Origin: Trifolium pratense
Taxonomy: Eukaryota; Streptophyta; Magnoliopsida; Fabales; Fabaceae
DNA: 64,000 bases
NCBI RefSeq assembly: GCF_020283565.1
Contig: NC_060061.1
Location: 33,827,362-33,891,361 of the forward strand
Reading direction: 5' to 3'
Under the pieces are notes generated by a model that was not told where the DNA came from, ran no database searches, and saw only the letters and a list, made by a program, of their open reading frames with translations. Position numbers and translations under genes: made by a program. Shown piece after piece: positions 12,540 through 23,917 of the stretch; position 1 is the stretch's first letter, and every line of letters begins with the position of its first letter.

Positions 12540-12551
12540 GCTCTGATACCA
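12540..12551 (-). other. Primer binding site, Tekay copy 2
   Basis: Initiator Met tRNA complement on the minus strand, four bases from the LTR end at 12556; identical to the copy 1 site. Confidence 0.9.
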
Positions 12552-12555
12552 CTAT

Positions 12556-13659
12556 TGTAACACCCTAACCCATACTACCCTTAAAAATGTAATTTTAAAA
12601 ACTTTTCAACAAGTGTAAAGGCAGAGTGCCACGCGGTAATTAAAACACAAGCATACACACAGAGCGTCATGAAGTTTAACATGAAAAGCAACAGCGGATT
12701 CAATCAAACCAAGCATGCATATATATACATATATATACATAAGCCATATTCATCCCTAAGGATGTCACTTATACAAGAACTAGCATATAAAAAAAGGTAA
12801 CACCGACATACGATGAAAGTCAAGCGTAAACCCCGACTCGATGTTACATTACCAGAGCATTTACTATTTACAAACTCTACCCAAAAACTAGTACTAAAAG
12901 GAGAATTCTATGCTAAGTCTCCTCACCAAAAGATACTTCAACACCAAGCTAAAACAGCAGTCTAATCGTCGGCACAGTCCTCAGCCTGAATATCTGAACC
13001 CCCAAAGGTCCAGCAAATAACACAAAGCAGAGAGTTAGAAAACATAATCGCATATCATACGAGTATAAGAAGCCTTACACTTTCGAACTATCATACATAT
13101 TCTAACTCACGCCAAAACGTCGCACTAAGCAGTTATCAATTAATAAGGTTTAACACAAATCAACCAGATAATGTCACATACCATTTATCAAATATATGCG
13201 CATTTACCCTAATGTATCTAATGCCAATCAATTCACTGTCATGCCATCCCTAGACATGACTAAATGCATGTGGTACCAAGGTGTCTCACCAACGGTGGAC
13301 CAAGAACAGTTTTATATCTTGCTGGATATGTCGGAACTTACCGAACCATCTTATCTCCCTTGGATAAGCCAACACAGTTTTATATCTTGTTGGATAGCAA
13401 CTCTGGACTCATGGATTCATCTAATCCGATCCTCGGCTTCATTATGGACACATAATCCATTTCCGTTATTGGAACCCAAGTTTCCAATGTTCACATACAA
13501 TCATGAATGCATGTATGTATGCACATATCAACCATATGATATTCTTTAGCTCGAAGCTACTCTTTTATGAATGCGGGAACACAATCCTAACACATTCACT
13601 TAACATTACAAATTAATGCCAAAACCTCACATTGCTCACTTTAAGCTACAACTTATTGC
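12556..13659 (-). repeat. Tekay 5' LTR of copy 2, left part (interrupted)
   Basis: Matches 5881-6984 of the middle LTR, then breaks at 13659, where the Sirevirus begins. The last five bases, attgc (13655-13659), are the target duplication and recur at 34150-34154. Confidence 0.93.
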
Positions 13660-14784
13660 TGTTGGAACAAAATTGATTTAAAAATGTTTGCCCCTAAATC
13701 TATAAAGGTTTTGATGATAACAAAGTATTAATTAACAATTGGAAGGACTAAAAATTTATTTTGAGTGCGCAGATATAAGCATCATATAAGCTCTGAGTGA
13801 AGTTCAGAGGATGTGAATTCAGAAGTTCACAAGCGCTCAGAAGATGTTGGACTTCAGAAGTTACAACATTCAGAGGATGAAGACTTCAGAACTTCTTGTC
13901 TGTCTACAAGCTTCATCAACCTCTGAAGATCTCTTTGAAAGCTGTGAAGATTCCCTTTGCTAGTCAACTCTTCTACCAATGAAGAAAAGGACCTTTCAAG
14001 TCTGATCAGTCCAGCTACCTCTGTTTTGTCTGTCCTCTTTTGAGAACGTGAGTCTTCATTTTTGTTAGCTGAATAAGGAAAGTCTTCTCTGCAGTAGTCA
14101 AAGTACCTGAAACTCTTTCTTAGTTTTGGATACAACCAAACTGCATCAAGACAGGCTGCTTGAAGACAAAAGATTATCAACTCCAACGGCTCCTTTTGCA
14201 ACGACTCTTTTCTAGTGGTATATATACTAGAAGCTTCAGCTACAACAAATATACAATTATCAAGATTTGAACGTGCGCTGAACAAACTCTGAACTCTGTG
14301 ATATACAAGCTCTGAACCTTTTATCAAGTGTTTTTGCACTTCAGCCAAATACTCTGTACTATTTGTATTTGCTCTCTTTAGGTTCATCTAAGAGCTGTTG
14401 TATATTTTCATATACTTTATTATTACTTGAGAAACTTAAGCTTGTGTGCTTAAGTGTGAAGTCTTAAGCTTGTGTGCTTGAGCATTGTTGAGAAGTCTCT
14501 TGCTTGTGTGCTTGAGCATTGTTGAGAAGTCTCTTGCTTGTGTGCTTGAGCAGGTGTAATCTTGTGTGATTATAGTGAACTCCCTTGGAAGTGCAAGGGG
14601 ACTGGACTACTCTCGTTTTGTGAGAGGAACCAGTATAAAGTGCTTGTGTGATTTCTCTCTCTCTCTCTTGTTATAATTTGTGTTATTTATCCGCTGCGAA
14701 CGTAGTTGAGTTAAGAACTTGAAAAAATTTTAACTTAGCTAAAACACAATTCAACCCCCCCCTTCTTGTGTTTTCACACCTTCA
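13660..14784 (+). repeat. Sirevirus 5' LTR (1125 bp)
   Basis: Begins TGTTGGAACA and ends CACCTTCA. It contains many short palindromic CTCTGA/TTCAGAG words and a 34-bp tandem repeat (CTTGTGTGCTT...GAGCATTG) at about 14440-14555. Only one base differs from the 3' LTR. Confidence 0.95.
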
Positions 14785-14786
14785 AT

Positions 14787-14798
14787 TGGCATCAGAGC
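14787..14798 (+). other. Primer binding site, Sirevirus
   Basis: TGGCATCAGAGC, two bases past the 5' LTR. It is an initiator Met tRNA complement with one change from the usual TGGTATCAGAGC. Confidence 0.85.
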
Positions 14799-14854
14799 AC
14801 CTGGTCTGTTACTTTCACTTAACAGTGAGACAGTAAAGATCTTGTGAGAACACT

Positions 14855-15712
14855 ATGTCTGGAGGAGACGATAGTAGCACTAGAACAACCGGTGAAGAGG
14901 CCAGTGGAGCTGGTGGTGGTCCTAGAAATGCTTTTGGTTTTGACTACTTGAGTAATGAATCACATGAACATAGTGGCAACAGAAAAGCCCCTATATTCAA
15001 TGGTGATGCATCATTATTTGAGTGGTGGAAAGAGAGATTGTATAGCAATATTACTGCTATTGATCATGAGTTGTGGGATTTGGTTGAGTTGGGAGTAACT
15101 TTTGAAAACTTAAATGAACATGGAAGGTTGTCCATTGAGCATAGAAAGTTACTCACACCAGCTAACTTAAAAATCTACACTAAGCATCATAGAGTAAAGG
15201 ACATTGTTGTTGGTGCTATTAGACATGAGGATTATGTCAGAATAGAGAACAAGTCTACTGCTAAATCTATATTTGATTCTATGTGTGCTACCTATGATGG
15301 TAATGAAAAGGTTCAAGAAGCTAAAGCTAGTCTTTTGATAAGGCAATATGAACTTTTCACTATGCAACAAGATGAAAACATTGAGACTATGTTTACAAGG
15401 TTTCAAATCCTTGTATCTGGGCTTAAAGCTCTTAAGAGAAGTTATTCAACCTATGACCATGTTCAGAAGATTCTGAGAAGTCTTCCTATTGCTTGGAGAC
15501 CTAAGGTCACTGCAATAGAGGAAGCTCAAAATCTCAAGACTCTGAGTCTTGAAGCTCTGATAAGCAATCTCAGAAGCCATGAGATGGTTCTGGATGCTGA
15601 CTCAGAAACTAAGAAGAAGTCTAAGTCAGTGGCTTTACAGTCAACTAAGACTACTTCTAAGGCTCTTAAGACTCAGCTTCTTGATATTGAAGAAGAATCT
15701 TCTGCTGATGGT
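14855..15712 (+). pseudogene. Sirevirus gag, N-terminal part (interrupted)
   Basis: 286 codons starting MSGGDDSST, with a copia-type gag domain (APIFNGDASLFEWW near residue 47, then the helical UBN2-like region to about residue 240). The frame is cut after codon GGT, the end of the target duplication atggt, by the element at 15713. The same frame resumes at 23918. The visible frame running on to 15781 includes 23 codons read from the inserted LTR and is not real. Spliced back, gag would be about 800 codons. Confidence 0.92.
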
Positions 15713-15918
15713 TGTAACGACCCAAAATTTAGTATTCGTTATTTAATTATTTTATTACGCGAGGGCGTGATTTATAATTAAATTATTAAGCGGCGAATAA
15801 TCATTTAGCGAGAACGTAAGTTAATGAGCGAGAAGTTATGTTGTTTGGGCCTTTGGGCGTGGAATAGGCATTGGGCCTAAGCCAAGTGGGCTTTGATCCA
15901 TGAGAATAGAGAGAGAGC

Positions 15919-15926
15919 TATAAGTA
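15919..15926 (+). promoter_or_regulatory. LTR TATA box, element 1
   Basis: TATAAGTA followed by GCCAAGTCAA. The Tekay LTR has the same TATAAGTAGCNAAGTCAA block on the minus strand at 7861-7868. Its place about 200 bp into the LTR implies a short U3 and a very long transcribed R-U5 part. Inferred from sequence only. Confidence 0.55.
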
Positions 15927-16510
15927 GCCAAGTCAACCATGAATAGTCTCATAAGTTGCAATCCATGAGAAGTTGAAGAGCTTAGCTAGGGCAAGGAGCT
16001 CATGAGGGAGAGGGAGAGCTCGTGGGAGAGAAAGAGAAGAGCAAGCTTGTGGATTCGTCGAGCTAAGGTACGAGAGTTAGATTACATATTCGTGAGTGAT
16101 TCGGAAGAGGGGAGGATGTCGATTCCTCCATTCCCAAACTCTTTCCACTCTATTTTCTTGTGGGTTTTGTGGGTGATTTTCTTAATGGAAAATGGATTCT
16201 TTTGATCCTAACATGTGTAGTGAACTCATGGTAGATGAGGTAAACAACTTTGGGGAGTTGAAAATGGGAATATGTAGATGTTTGATCAATGATTTGCATG
16301 TTTATGCAACTTTGCTTATTTTGCAAGAAATTGGCATGATTTTGATTATTTGAGGTATTTGGATGTTTGGAAGGGATGATTAATGTTCCTTGATACCATA
16401 TATGTTTGGAATGGCTGTTTATATGAATTTATAACATGTTTGGATGAATTTTTGAGTTGATTCAATGTTAAACCGCCTTAGAAAACTCAAGAACAGATAT
16501 TTCTGGTGTA

Positions 16511-16740
16511 GTTCGCTACGGATTCGCTACGGATTCGCTCAGCGAATAAGTTCGCTACGGATTCGCTACGGATTCGCTTAGCGAATAAGTTCGCTACGGG
16601 TTCGCTATCTGTTCGCCATGTACCTGCAACCCTCTGATGTAGTTCGCTACCTGTTCGCTACAGCGAACGTGTTCGCTACGGGTTCGCTACGTGTTCGCTA
16701 CGTGTTCGCTACGGGTTCGCTACGGATTCGCTCAGCGAAC
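16511..16740 (+). repeat. TTCGCT/AGCGAA palindromic cluster, element 1 5' LTR
   Basis: About twenty copies of the hexamer TTCGCT, mostly spaced as TTCGCTACGG, with several AGCGAA reverse complements that allow hairpins. The same kind of cluster lies at the corresponding place in the Tekay LTRs. Confidence 0.9.
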
Positions 16741-17426
16741 AGCACTGTGACAGCAACTTTTTGATAATTGTTTTAAGTACAATTAGGCACTTGTAACATG
16801 GTTTAAGGGTATCCTTACATGTTTGTTGATACATGTTGATGTTGTTAATGCTTATTGTTAATCGTTATATGATTCGCACGCGTATGCAATGACTTGTAGT
16901 TCAAGTGACTATGTTTATGTTTTAGCATTAATTTGCAATGTTAAGGAAATGATGTGTGTTTTATGACATAAGTGTAAATGAAACTTATGTGTATAAAAAT
17001 GGTTATGCAGATAATTATCATGTGAATAATTATGATTTGAGTGATAGGATATTGTGTTATCCTAATGTGTTAGATGTTGGAATTGTGTTTCCGCATCAGT
17101 GAATGAATAGCTTCGAGCTAGATAGCGTCATGTATTTGATGTGTTTAAAAGTAATCATGCATTCATGAATAATTGTGTTATGGGAATCATGTGAATTCCA
17201 ATAATTGATGAAAATAGATTATGTTTATGAAAAGTGGCCGAAGATGGGATTATGTTATCCGAGATCTGGAGCCCATATCCAAACATGATATAAAACTGTG
17301 AGACTCCTCTTTATGAGTGAGATGGTTGATGATAACCGAGATCCGACATGATTTAAAACTGTATTGATGATGATCCTGCATGATCTAAAACTGACACCAT
17401 CCAGCAACGATGTAAAACTGATGTAG

Positions 17427-17530
17427 AGTCCGTGCATGACTATAATCTGAACAGTCCGTGCATGACTATAATCTGAACAGTCCGTGCATGACTATAATCT
17501 GAACAGTCCGTCATGACTGAAATCTGAACA
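17427..17530 (+). repeat. 26-bp tandem repeat in LTR
   Basis: Four copies of a 26-bp unit starting AGTCCGTGCATGACTATAAT; the last copy is diverged. A related 33-bp unit (GTAGAGTCCGTCATGACTAT...) is repeated three times at 17742-17840. Both are present again in the 3' LTR, 5501 bp further on. Confidence 0.9.
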
Positions 17531-18027
17531 ACGTGGAAATGGTACCACATGCATTAGTCGTGTCTAGGGATGACATGACATTGGATAATTGGCATTAGAT
17601 GCATTAGGGTAAATGCACATGTATTTGATAATTGTTATGTGACATTATCTGATCGGATTGTAATGTGTTTTCCGTATGTGTTAAGCTTTGGTATTTACTA
17701 ATTGTTTAATACTGTGATTGTTGCCATGTCTTGGTATATGAGTAGAGTCCGTCATGACTATAAAATGAACAAATGTAGAGTCCGTCATGACTATAAAATG
17801 AACAAGTGTAGAGTCCGTCATGACTATAAAATGTACACTTTGGTAGTGTCCGAGAAGACGTGAAACTATATGATTGGTGTGTTTGTAAATGAATGATTAA
17901 TTGGTAGTCGTATTTGACGATGTATGTGCGTGAGTTAGAAATGTATGATAGCGTGTGAAGTGTGTAGTATACTACTCACACTTATATTTATGTTTATGTT
18001 TTCTAACTCTCTGCTTTGTGTTAATTG

Positions 18028-18047
18028 CTGGACCTTTGGGGGTCCAG
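18028..18047 (+). other. Conserved LTR stem-loop
   Basis: CTGGACC and GGTCCAG form a 7-bp stem around a TTTGGG loop. The same hairpin is in the element 2 LTRs (38878-38897, 44816-44835) and, with one changed base, in the Tekay LTRs (6319-6338, 12994-13013). Confidence 0.75.
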
Positions 18048-18411
18048 GTTGACAGGTAATGTGTTAGCCTCGTCCGAGTGCAATGGTGAAGCTCTGCTCT
18101 GATTGAGACACGGGAAAAAGGGGTTTTTATATGTATACGCATGTAGTCCTCTTAGTATACTCTGTTGGTCTTAAGCTTTCATTTGAAAAGTATCCGTTTT
18201 GTATAACTAATAACGCATCGTTCGATGCGAGGTTTTGTTTTTAGTTCATTCGAATATTTTACTAGATAAATGTATTAGTATTATCTTTGAATGAAGTTTG
18301 TGATATTCAAACCAGCGCTTTATAAATCAGATTTTCAATTTTTCCGCTGCGTATTTTCGAAAAAGATTTTATAAAGGCAGAGTTAATTAAATAACGGGTT
18401 TGGGTGTTACA

Positions 18412-21213
18412 AAGTGGTATCAGAGCAGTTGTCTTCGGACTGTGAGGTTGTGTGTCAATCAGAGCCGGTCTGTGCAGTCAGATCGAGTGAGCGTGTGTGC
18501 CAGTTGTGTCTGTCTTTTCTTGTTGTGTGTACTTGATGCGATTGATACTTATCATTGTTATAAGTTATCAAGTCAAGTAGTGGTTGAGTATTTTTATGCT
18601 TAAGTTTTAAAAATTTGTGTGGTTTGAACTTTTGGTTTGTAGATGCTTATTGCTAACAGTTGATGATCCAGCATGATGTAAAACTGCATGTGATGAAGAT
18701 TTTGTTGAAAATATAAGATTATTTTCTTTTGAGTAAGTGAAAATGAATTTTTCACTAGAGTGAGAAAGGAGTAGGATGTAAGTAGATCCTAATGTGTGTT
18801 GTTATATGTTTGTTTATAACATGTGGTAGATTGATTACTAGTACTTAGTGTGGTTCTTTAATTGAACTATGTGAATGTATTCTCATGATGGGAACTTGTT
18901 TGAGAACATGCTATGTTTTATACATGTTTGAGTAGATGTTGTAAGTATGCGGACAAACGAAATGTAATGCATGTACTTGACTCGATGTCTTGTGTACATG
19001 GATGTTTCATTGTCTTACATATAGTTTAGTTATAAATATATGTATAGACATGTGGTAGTAATTATGTATGCTAGTTGTTATGTAGGTTGTTACGTTAGCA
19101 TAGACGGGAATAGTGTGTTTATGTATTTTGCAGTGGTGTGTATGTCAAGAGGACTGCACCGGGGTTTTGAGTAGATGCTTAGATATCTTACCTTATGTTT
19201 ACCCTTTGCATACGACATGCATGTGAATGCTGTCGGTATTAGATTTCTCTTGAGAGGAATATATTTGGAATCGATAGGACGGTTAGGTGCTTACACCGGA
19301 TGTTCTAGTGGAAGTGTAAAGGTGGGTTTGAGATAAGTGGGGGAGAAGATTTTGTCTCTCCAAGATGTTTCGAACGCGAGAAGTAAGGACGAATAGAGAT
19401 GTTCTTGAAGTGGATTGTTTAAAATTGAGTAGCATTGTTCGAAGTGGAGTTCTTATTTGGAGAATACTTTGGAGGAAGTATCAGATGATCATTTCGGAGT
19501 GAGTCGGAATGAAGTTGTTTAGCCGTAGGGAGAATGTGGCCATTGGGGGACGATGGAGCAGATTGAAATGTTAAGTGAAAACCGTTGCTGGGAAACGGGA
19601 AGACGTGTGCGTCAAGGGTAAGAAAACCTAGTGATGATCATACGACGAGTATGCGAATGGTGGGTACCTTGAGGGTTAAGTTAAGTGGGAGATTGATGTC
19701 AAGGATGGAAGGTGTGGTTAGGGAACCAAAAACCCGATTACAATAAGTGGGACTGGTGGTGTTTCTAGCGGAACTCGTAGCAAGAATGTTCCATTGTTTG
19801 GTTGTCTTTCACTTGATGGTTCATCCTCAAAGAGGAGGAAGAGTGATAAAGATGGAAGCTTTGTTGATGAAAAGTTTTCAGAGGAATCTGATGAGAGTTG
19901 TGTTGGAATCAACAAGACGGAGATCATGGTTGTTTGGAAATCAACTTTTGATAGTAGCTGAGATTTAAATACAGAATTACTAGGTGATCAAGAAGAGCCT
20001 AGGAAGGATTTGTAAAGGTTGAGTATGTTTGAACCGAGTGGTCATTTCTTGGAAGGATTTGAGAAGCTAAGTGCGAAGTGTTACCTTTGGATGTTTAGGG
20101 ATAAGAAAGTTAGCCTTTGGAAACGTGTCGAGCACGAGTATTAGAGAGACGTAAGAAAGTGACTTATGTCAAGTAAGAATTTGCGGAAAGGACTATCTCA
20201 CACATAAGTGATTGTTGTGTTTGGAAAATGTGTATTAAGAATTTGGAAGCAATGCTCAAAGTAAGTGTCAAATGATGTTTTGTAGCAATTGGAAAAAGTT
20301 AACTATGAAATGGAAAAGTCGGTGGAGATTAGAGATGTCGGACACATCGTATCTATGGGAATAGTATAGTAATACCATGTGGGAAGGAAATAAATGATTA
20401 TGGATATTTTCGTCGTGAACGGTGGGATGATAGTGAGTCGACGAGTGACTTAAGGTAATATTTTGGATAAGAATATTTCGACAGGAAATGATATCGGGAA
20501 GGTCATGTTAAGGAAGTCAGAAATTGGATAAGAGATTATTTGGAAAATAAAACAGTTATGTTGAATGTTCGACGCAATGATTTGGGGAATTGCAAGGAAA
20601 AAGAATTTGACGGTTGGATAGTATATTTTTGGCATGTGTTAAGAAATTTGAGAAGTTAGACAGCAGATGAGCGTAGGAGTTGTGCTACCGAATGAATGGT
20701 TGGAGTGAGATTCGACGCAGTTGAGAACTTATGGAATTTGGAAAGTTGTGAAGTATGCAACGGAAGGGTCTTTCGGAGTATTTCGAGTGGAGTGGTTTTG
20801 TTTTGGAGTAGTGCTGCGAGTACCGTAAGAGGTTAAGTTAAAGTTTTAAGTAGTTTGATGAGAATGGTTTATGCCATCATCACGATTGTTGACTATCTAT
20901 CGACAAATCAAGGGATTAGCTGTCCTTGATCTATTGTTGATGAGTAGACGAAATTGTGTCGATTGGGATTGACTGATTTTGTCAAACTTGGTTTGGTTTG
21001 GAGTTTGTATGTTTTGTTGGTACGAATCCGGAAGAAGTGTGAATTTGAATCGGAGTTTGTGTAAGAGACCGTATCGGTTAAGGTATTATGACTAGAAAAC
21101 CCGTTGGTTAGAATGCAAGTTGGGAATTAGCAAGTCGGATGAGGGAGTTTATCCGGAGTTGTGTTTTAGTCGGGTAATTTTCGAGGGCGAAAATCTTTTA
21201 AGGGGGGTAGAGT
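18412..21213 (+). other. Interior of non-autonomous element 1, no intact ORF
   Basis: After the primer site comes a leader closely related to that of element 2 (TTGTCTTCGGACTGTG, then GTGCAGTCAGA). The rest aligns in patches with the interior of element 2, for example the blocks with AAGTGGGGGAGAAGAT and GACTATCTATCGACAAAT. I see no complete gag, RT or integrase. A 79-codon open stretch at 19722-19961 (Ser/Lys-rich, includes SSSKRRKSDKDG) is partly shared with element 2 but lacks a start and a known domain. Confidence 0.75.
18415..18426 (+). other. Primer binding site, element 1
   Basis: TGGTATCAGAGC, complement of initiator Met tRNA, three bases after the 5' LTR. Confidence 0.9.
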
Positions 21214-23912
21214 TGTAACGACCCAAAATTTAGTATTCGTTATTTAATTATTTTATTACGCGAGGGCGTGATTTATAATTAAATTATTAAGCGGCGAATA
21301 ATCATTTAGCGAGAACGTAAGTTAATGAGCGAGAAGTTATGTTGTTTGGGCCTTTGGGCGTGGAATAGGCATTGGGCCTAAGCCAAGTGGGCTTTGATCC
21401 ATGAGAATAGAGAGAGAGCTATAAGTAGCCAAGTCAACCATGAATAGTCTCATAAGTTGCAATCCATGAGAAGTTGAAGAGCTTAGCTAGGGCAAGGAGC
21501 TCATGAGGGAGAGGGAGAGCTCGTGGGAGAGAAAGAGAAGAGCAAGCTTGTGGATTCGTCGAGCTAAGGTACGAGAGTTAGATTACATATTCGTGAGTGA
21601 TTCGGAAGAGGGGAGGATGTCGATTCCTCCATTCCCAAACTCTTTCCACTCTATTTTCTTGTGGGTTTTGTGGGTGATTTTCTTAATGGAAAATGGATTC
21701 TTTTGATCCTAACATGTGTAGTGAACTCATGGTAGATGAGGTAAACAACTTTGGGGAGTTGAAAATGGGAATATGTAGATGTTTGATCAATGATTTGCAT
21801 GTTTATGCAACTTTGCTTATTTTGCAAGAAATTGGCATGATTTTGATTATTTGAGGTATTTGGATGTTTGGAAGGGATGATTAATGTTCCTTGATACCAT
21901 ATATGTTTGGAATGGCTGTTTATATGAATTTATAACATGTTTGGATGAATTTTTGAGTTGATTCAATGTTAAACCGCCTTAGAAAACTCAAGAACAGATA
22001 TTTCTGGTGTAGTTCGCTACGGATTCGCTACGGATTCGCTCAGCGAATAAGTTCGCTACGGATTCGCTACGGATTCGCTTAGCGAATAAGTTCGCTACGG
22101 GTTCGCTATCTGTTCGCCATGTACCTGCAACCCTCTGATGTAGTTCGCTACCTGTTCGCTACAGCGAACGTGTTCGCTACGGGTTCGCTACGTGTTCGCT
22201 ACGTGTTCGCTACGGGTTCGCTACGGATTCGCTCAGCGAACAGCACTGTGACAGCAACTTTTTGATAATTGTTTTAAGTACAATTAGGCACTTGTAACAT
22301 GGTTTAAGGGTATCCTTACATGTTTGTTGATACATGTTGATGTTGTTAATGCTTATTGTTAATCGTTATATGATTCGCACGCGTATGCAATGACTTGTAG
22401 TTCAAGTGACTATGTTTATGTTTTAGCATTAATTTGCAATGTTAAGGAAATGATGTGTGTTTTATGACATAAGTGTAAATGAAACTTATGTGTATAAAAA
22501 TGGTTATGCAGATAATTATCATGTGAATAATTATGATTTGAGTGATAGGATATTGTGTTATCCTAATGTGTTAGATGTTGGAATTGTGTTTCCGCATCAG
22601 TGAATGAATAGCTTCGAGCTAGATAGCGTCATGTATTTGATGTGTTTAAAAGTAATCATGCATTCATGAATAATTGTGTTATGGGAATCATGTGAATTCC
22701 AATAATTGATGAAAATAGATTATGTTTATGAAAAGTGGCCGAAGATGGGATTATGTTATCCGAGATCTGGAGCCCATATCCAAACATGATATAAAACTGT
22801 GAGACTCCTCTTTATGAGTGAGATGGTTGATGATAACCGAGATCCGACATGATTTAAAACTGTATTGATGATGATCCTGCATGATCTAAAACTGACACCA
22901 TCCAGCAACGATGTAAAACTGATGTAGAGTCCGTGCATGACTATAATCTGAACAGTCCGTGCATGACTATAATCTGAACAGTCCGTGCATGACTATAATC
23001 TGAACAGTCCGTCATGACTGAAATCTGAACAACGTGGAAATGGTACCACATGCATTAGTCGTGTCTAGGGATGACATGACATTGGATAATTGGCATTAGA
23101 TGCATTAGGGTAAATGCACATGTATTTGATAATTGTTATGTGACATTATCTGATCGGATTGTAATGTGTTTTCCGTATGTGTTAAGCTTTGGTATTTACT
23201 AATTGTTTAATACTGTGATTGTTGCCATGTCTTGGTATATGAGTAGAGTCCGTCATGACTATAAAATGAACAAATGTAGAGTCCGTCATGACTATAAAAT
23301 GAACAAGTGTAGAGTCCGTCATGACTATAAAATGTACACTTTGGTAGTGTCCGAGAAGACGTGAAACTATATGATTGGTGTGTTTGTAAATGAATGATTA
23401 ATTGGTAGTCGTATTTGACGATGTATGTGCGTGAGTTAGAAATGTATGATAGCGTGTGAAGTGTGTAGTATACTACTCACACTTATATTTATGTTTATGT
23501 TTTCTAACTCTCTGCTTTGTGTTAATTGCTGGACCTTTGGGGGTCCAGGTTGACAGGTAATGTGTTAGCCTCGTCCGAGTGCAATGGTGAAGCTCTGCTC
23601 TGATTGAGACACGGGAAAAAGGGGTTTTTATATGTATACGCATGTAGTCCTCTTAGTATACTCTGTTGGTCTTAAGCTTTCATTTGAAAAGTATCCGTTT
23701 TGTATAACTAATAACGCATCGTTCGATGCGAGGTTTTGTTTTTAGTTCATTCGAATATTTTACTAGATAAATGTATTAGTATTATCTTTGAATGAAGTTT
23801 GTGATATTCAAACCAGCGCTTTATAAATCAGATTTTCAATTTTTCCGCTGCGTATTTTCGAAAAAGATTTTATAAAGGCAGAGTTAATTAAATAACGGGT
23901 TTGGGTGTTACA
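21214..23912 (+). repeat. 3' LTR of non-autonomous element 1 (2699 bp)
   Basis: Same length and, as far as line-by-line reading shows, the same sequence as 15713-18411. It is preceded by the purine tract AAGGGGGGTAGAGT and followed by the duplication atggt and the resumed Sirevirus gag frame. Confidence 0.93.
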
Positions 23913-23917
23913 ATGGT

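Larger units (their letters stand above)
5881..13659 (-). mobile_element. Tekay-type chromovirus, copy 2 (left portion; its 5' LTR resumes at 34155-35223)
   Basis: Second unit of the tandem. Its 3' LTR is the shared middle LTR, its internal region is 8074-12555 (4482 bp, same length as copy 1), and its 5' LTR starts at 12556. That LTR is split by the Sirevirus inserted after 13659 and resumes at 34155, ending at 35223. Rejoined, the LTR is 2173 bp, 20 bp shorter than its partner because of one deletion in the hexamer cluster. The element carries the same stop and frameshift as copy 1, so the two derive from one already broken element. Confidence 0.92.
15713..18411 (+). repeat. 5' LTR of non-autonomous element 1 (2699 bp)
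   Basis: Contains, in order: TGGGCC boxes at 15845-15895, a TATA box (TATAAGTA, 15919-15926), a splice-donor-like CTAAG|GTACG at 16068, the TTCGCT/AGCGAA cluster at 16511-16740, four CATGATNTAAAACTG motifs at about 17279-17420, a 26-bp tandem repeat at 17427-17530, a 33-bp tandem repeat at 17742-17840, and a stem-loop at 18028-18047. The small 67-residue frame at 16002 is not convincing. Confidence 0.92.
15713..23912 (+). mobile_element. Non-autonomous gypsy-like LTR element 1 (8200 bp)
   Basis: Two 2699-bp LTRs (15713-18411, 21214-23912) in which I noticed no difference, with the duplication atggt on both sides (15708-15712, 23913-23917). The primer site is 18415-18426 and the purine tract 21200-21213. 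The 2802-bp interior has no long ORF. LTR ends (TGTAACGACC...GGGTGTTACA), the primer site and the purine-tract region (TTTCGAGGGCGAAA then AAGGGGGG) match those of the Tekay copies, as do blocks of the LTR. It therefore depends on enzymes from a chromovirus of that kind. It is the youngest layer of the stack. Confidence 0.92.

Noticed and set aside
13854..14387. 177-codon antisense frame in both Sirevirus LTRs (also 33219-33752)
   Set aside because: It is open in both LTRs only because they are near-identical copies. It has no recognisable domain or regulatory context, and the LTR is rich in CTCTGA/TTCAGA words that keep that frame open.
16002..16205. 67-codon frame MRERESSW in the element 1 LTRs (also 21503-21706)
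   Set aside because: Purine-rich leader sequence around the splice-donor-like site, lacking homologous frames in the related LTRs; present twice only because the LTRs are duplicates.
17427..17840. Regularly spaced short repeats resembling a CRISPR array
   Set aside because: These are head-to-tail 26- and 33-bp tandem repeats without unique spacers, inside a plant LTR and duplicated in the other LTR.
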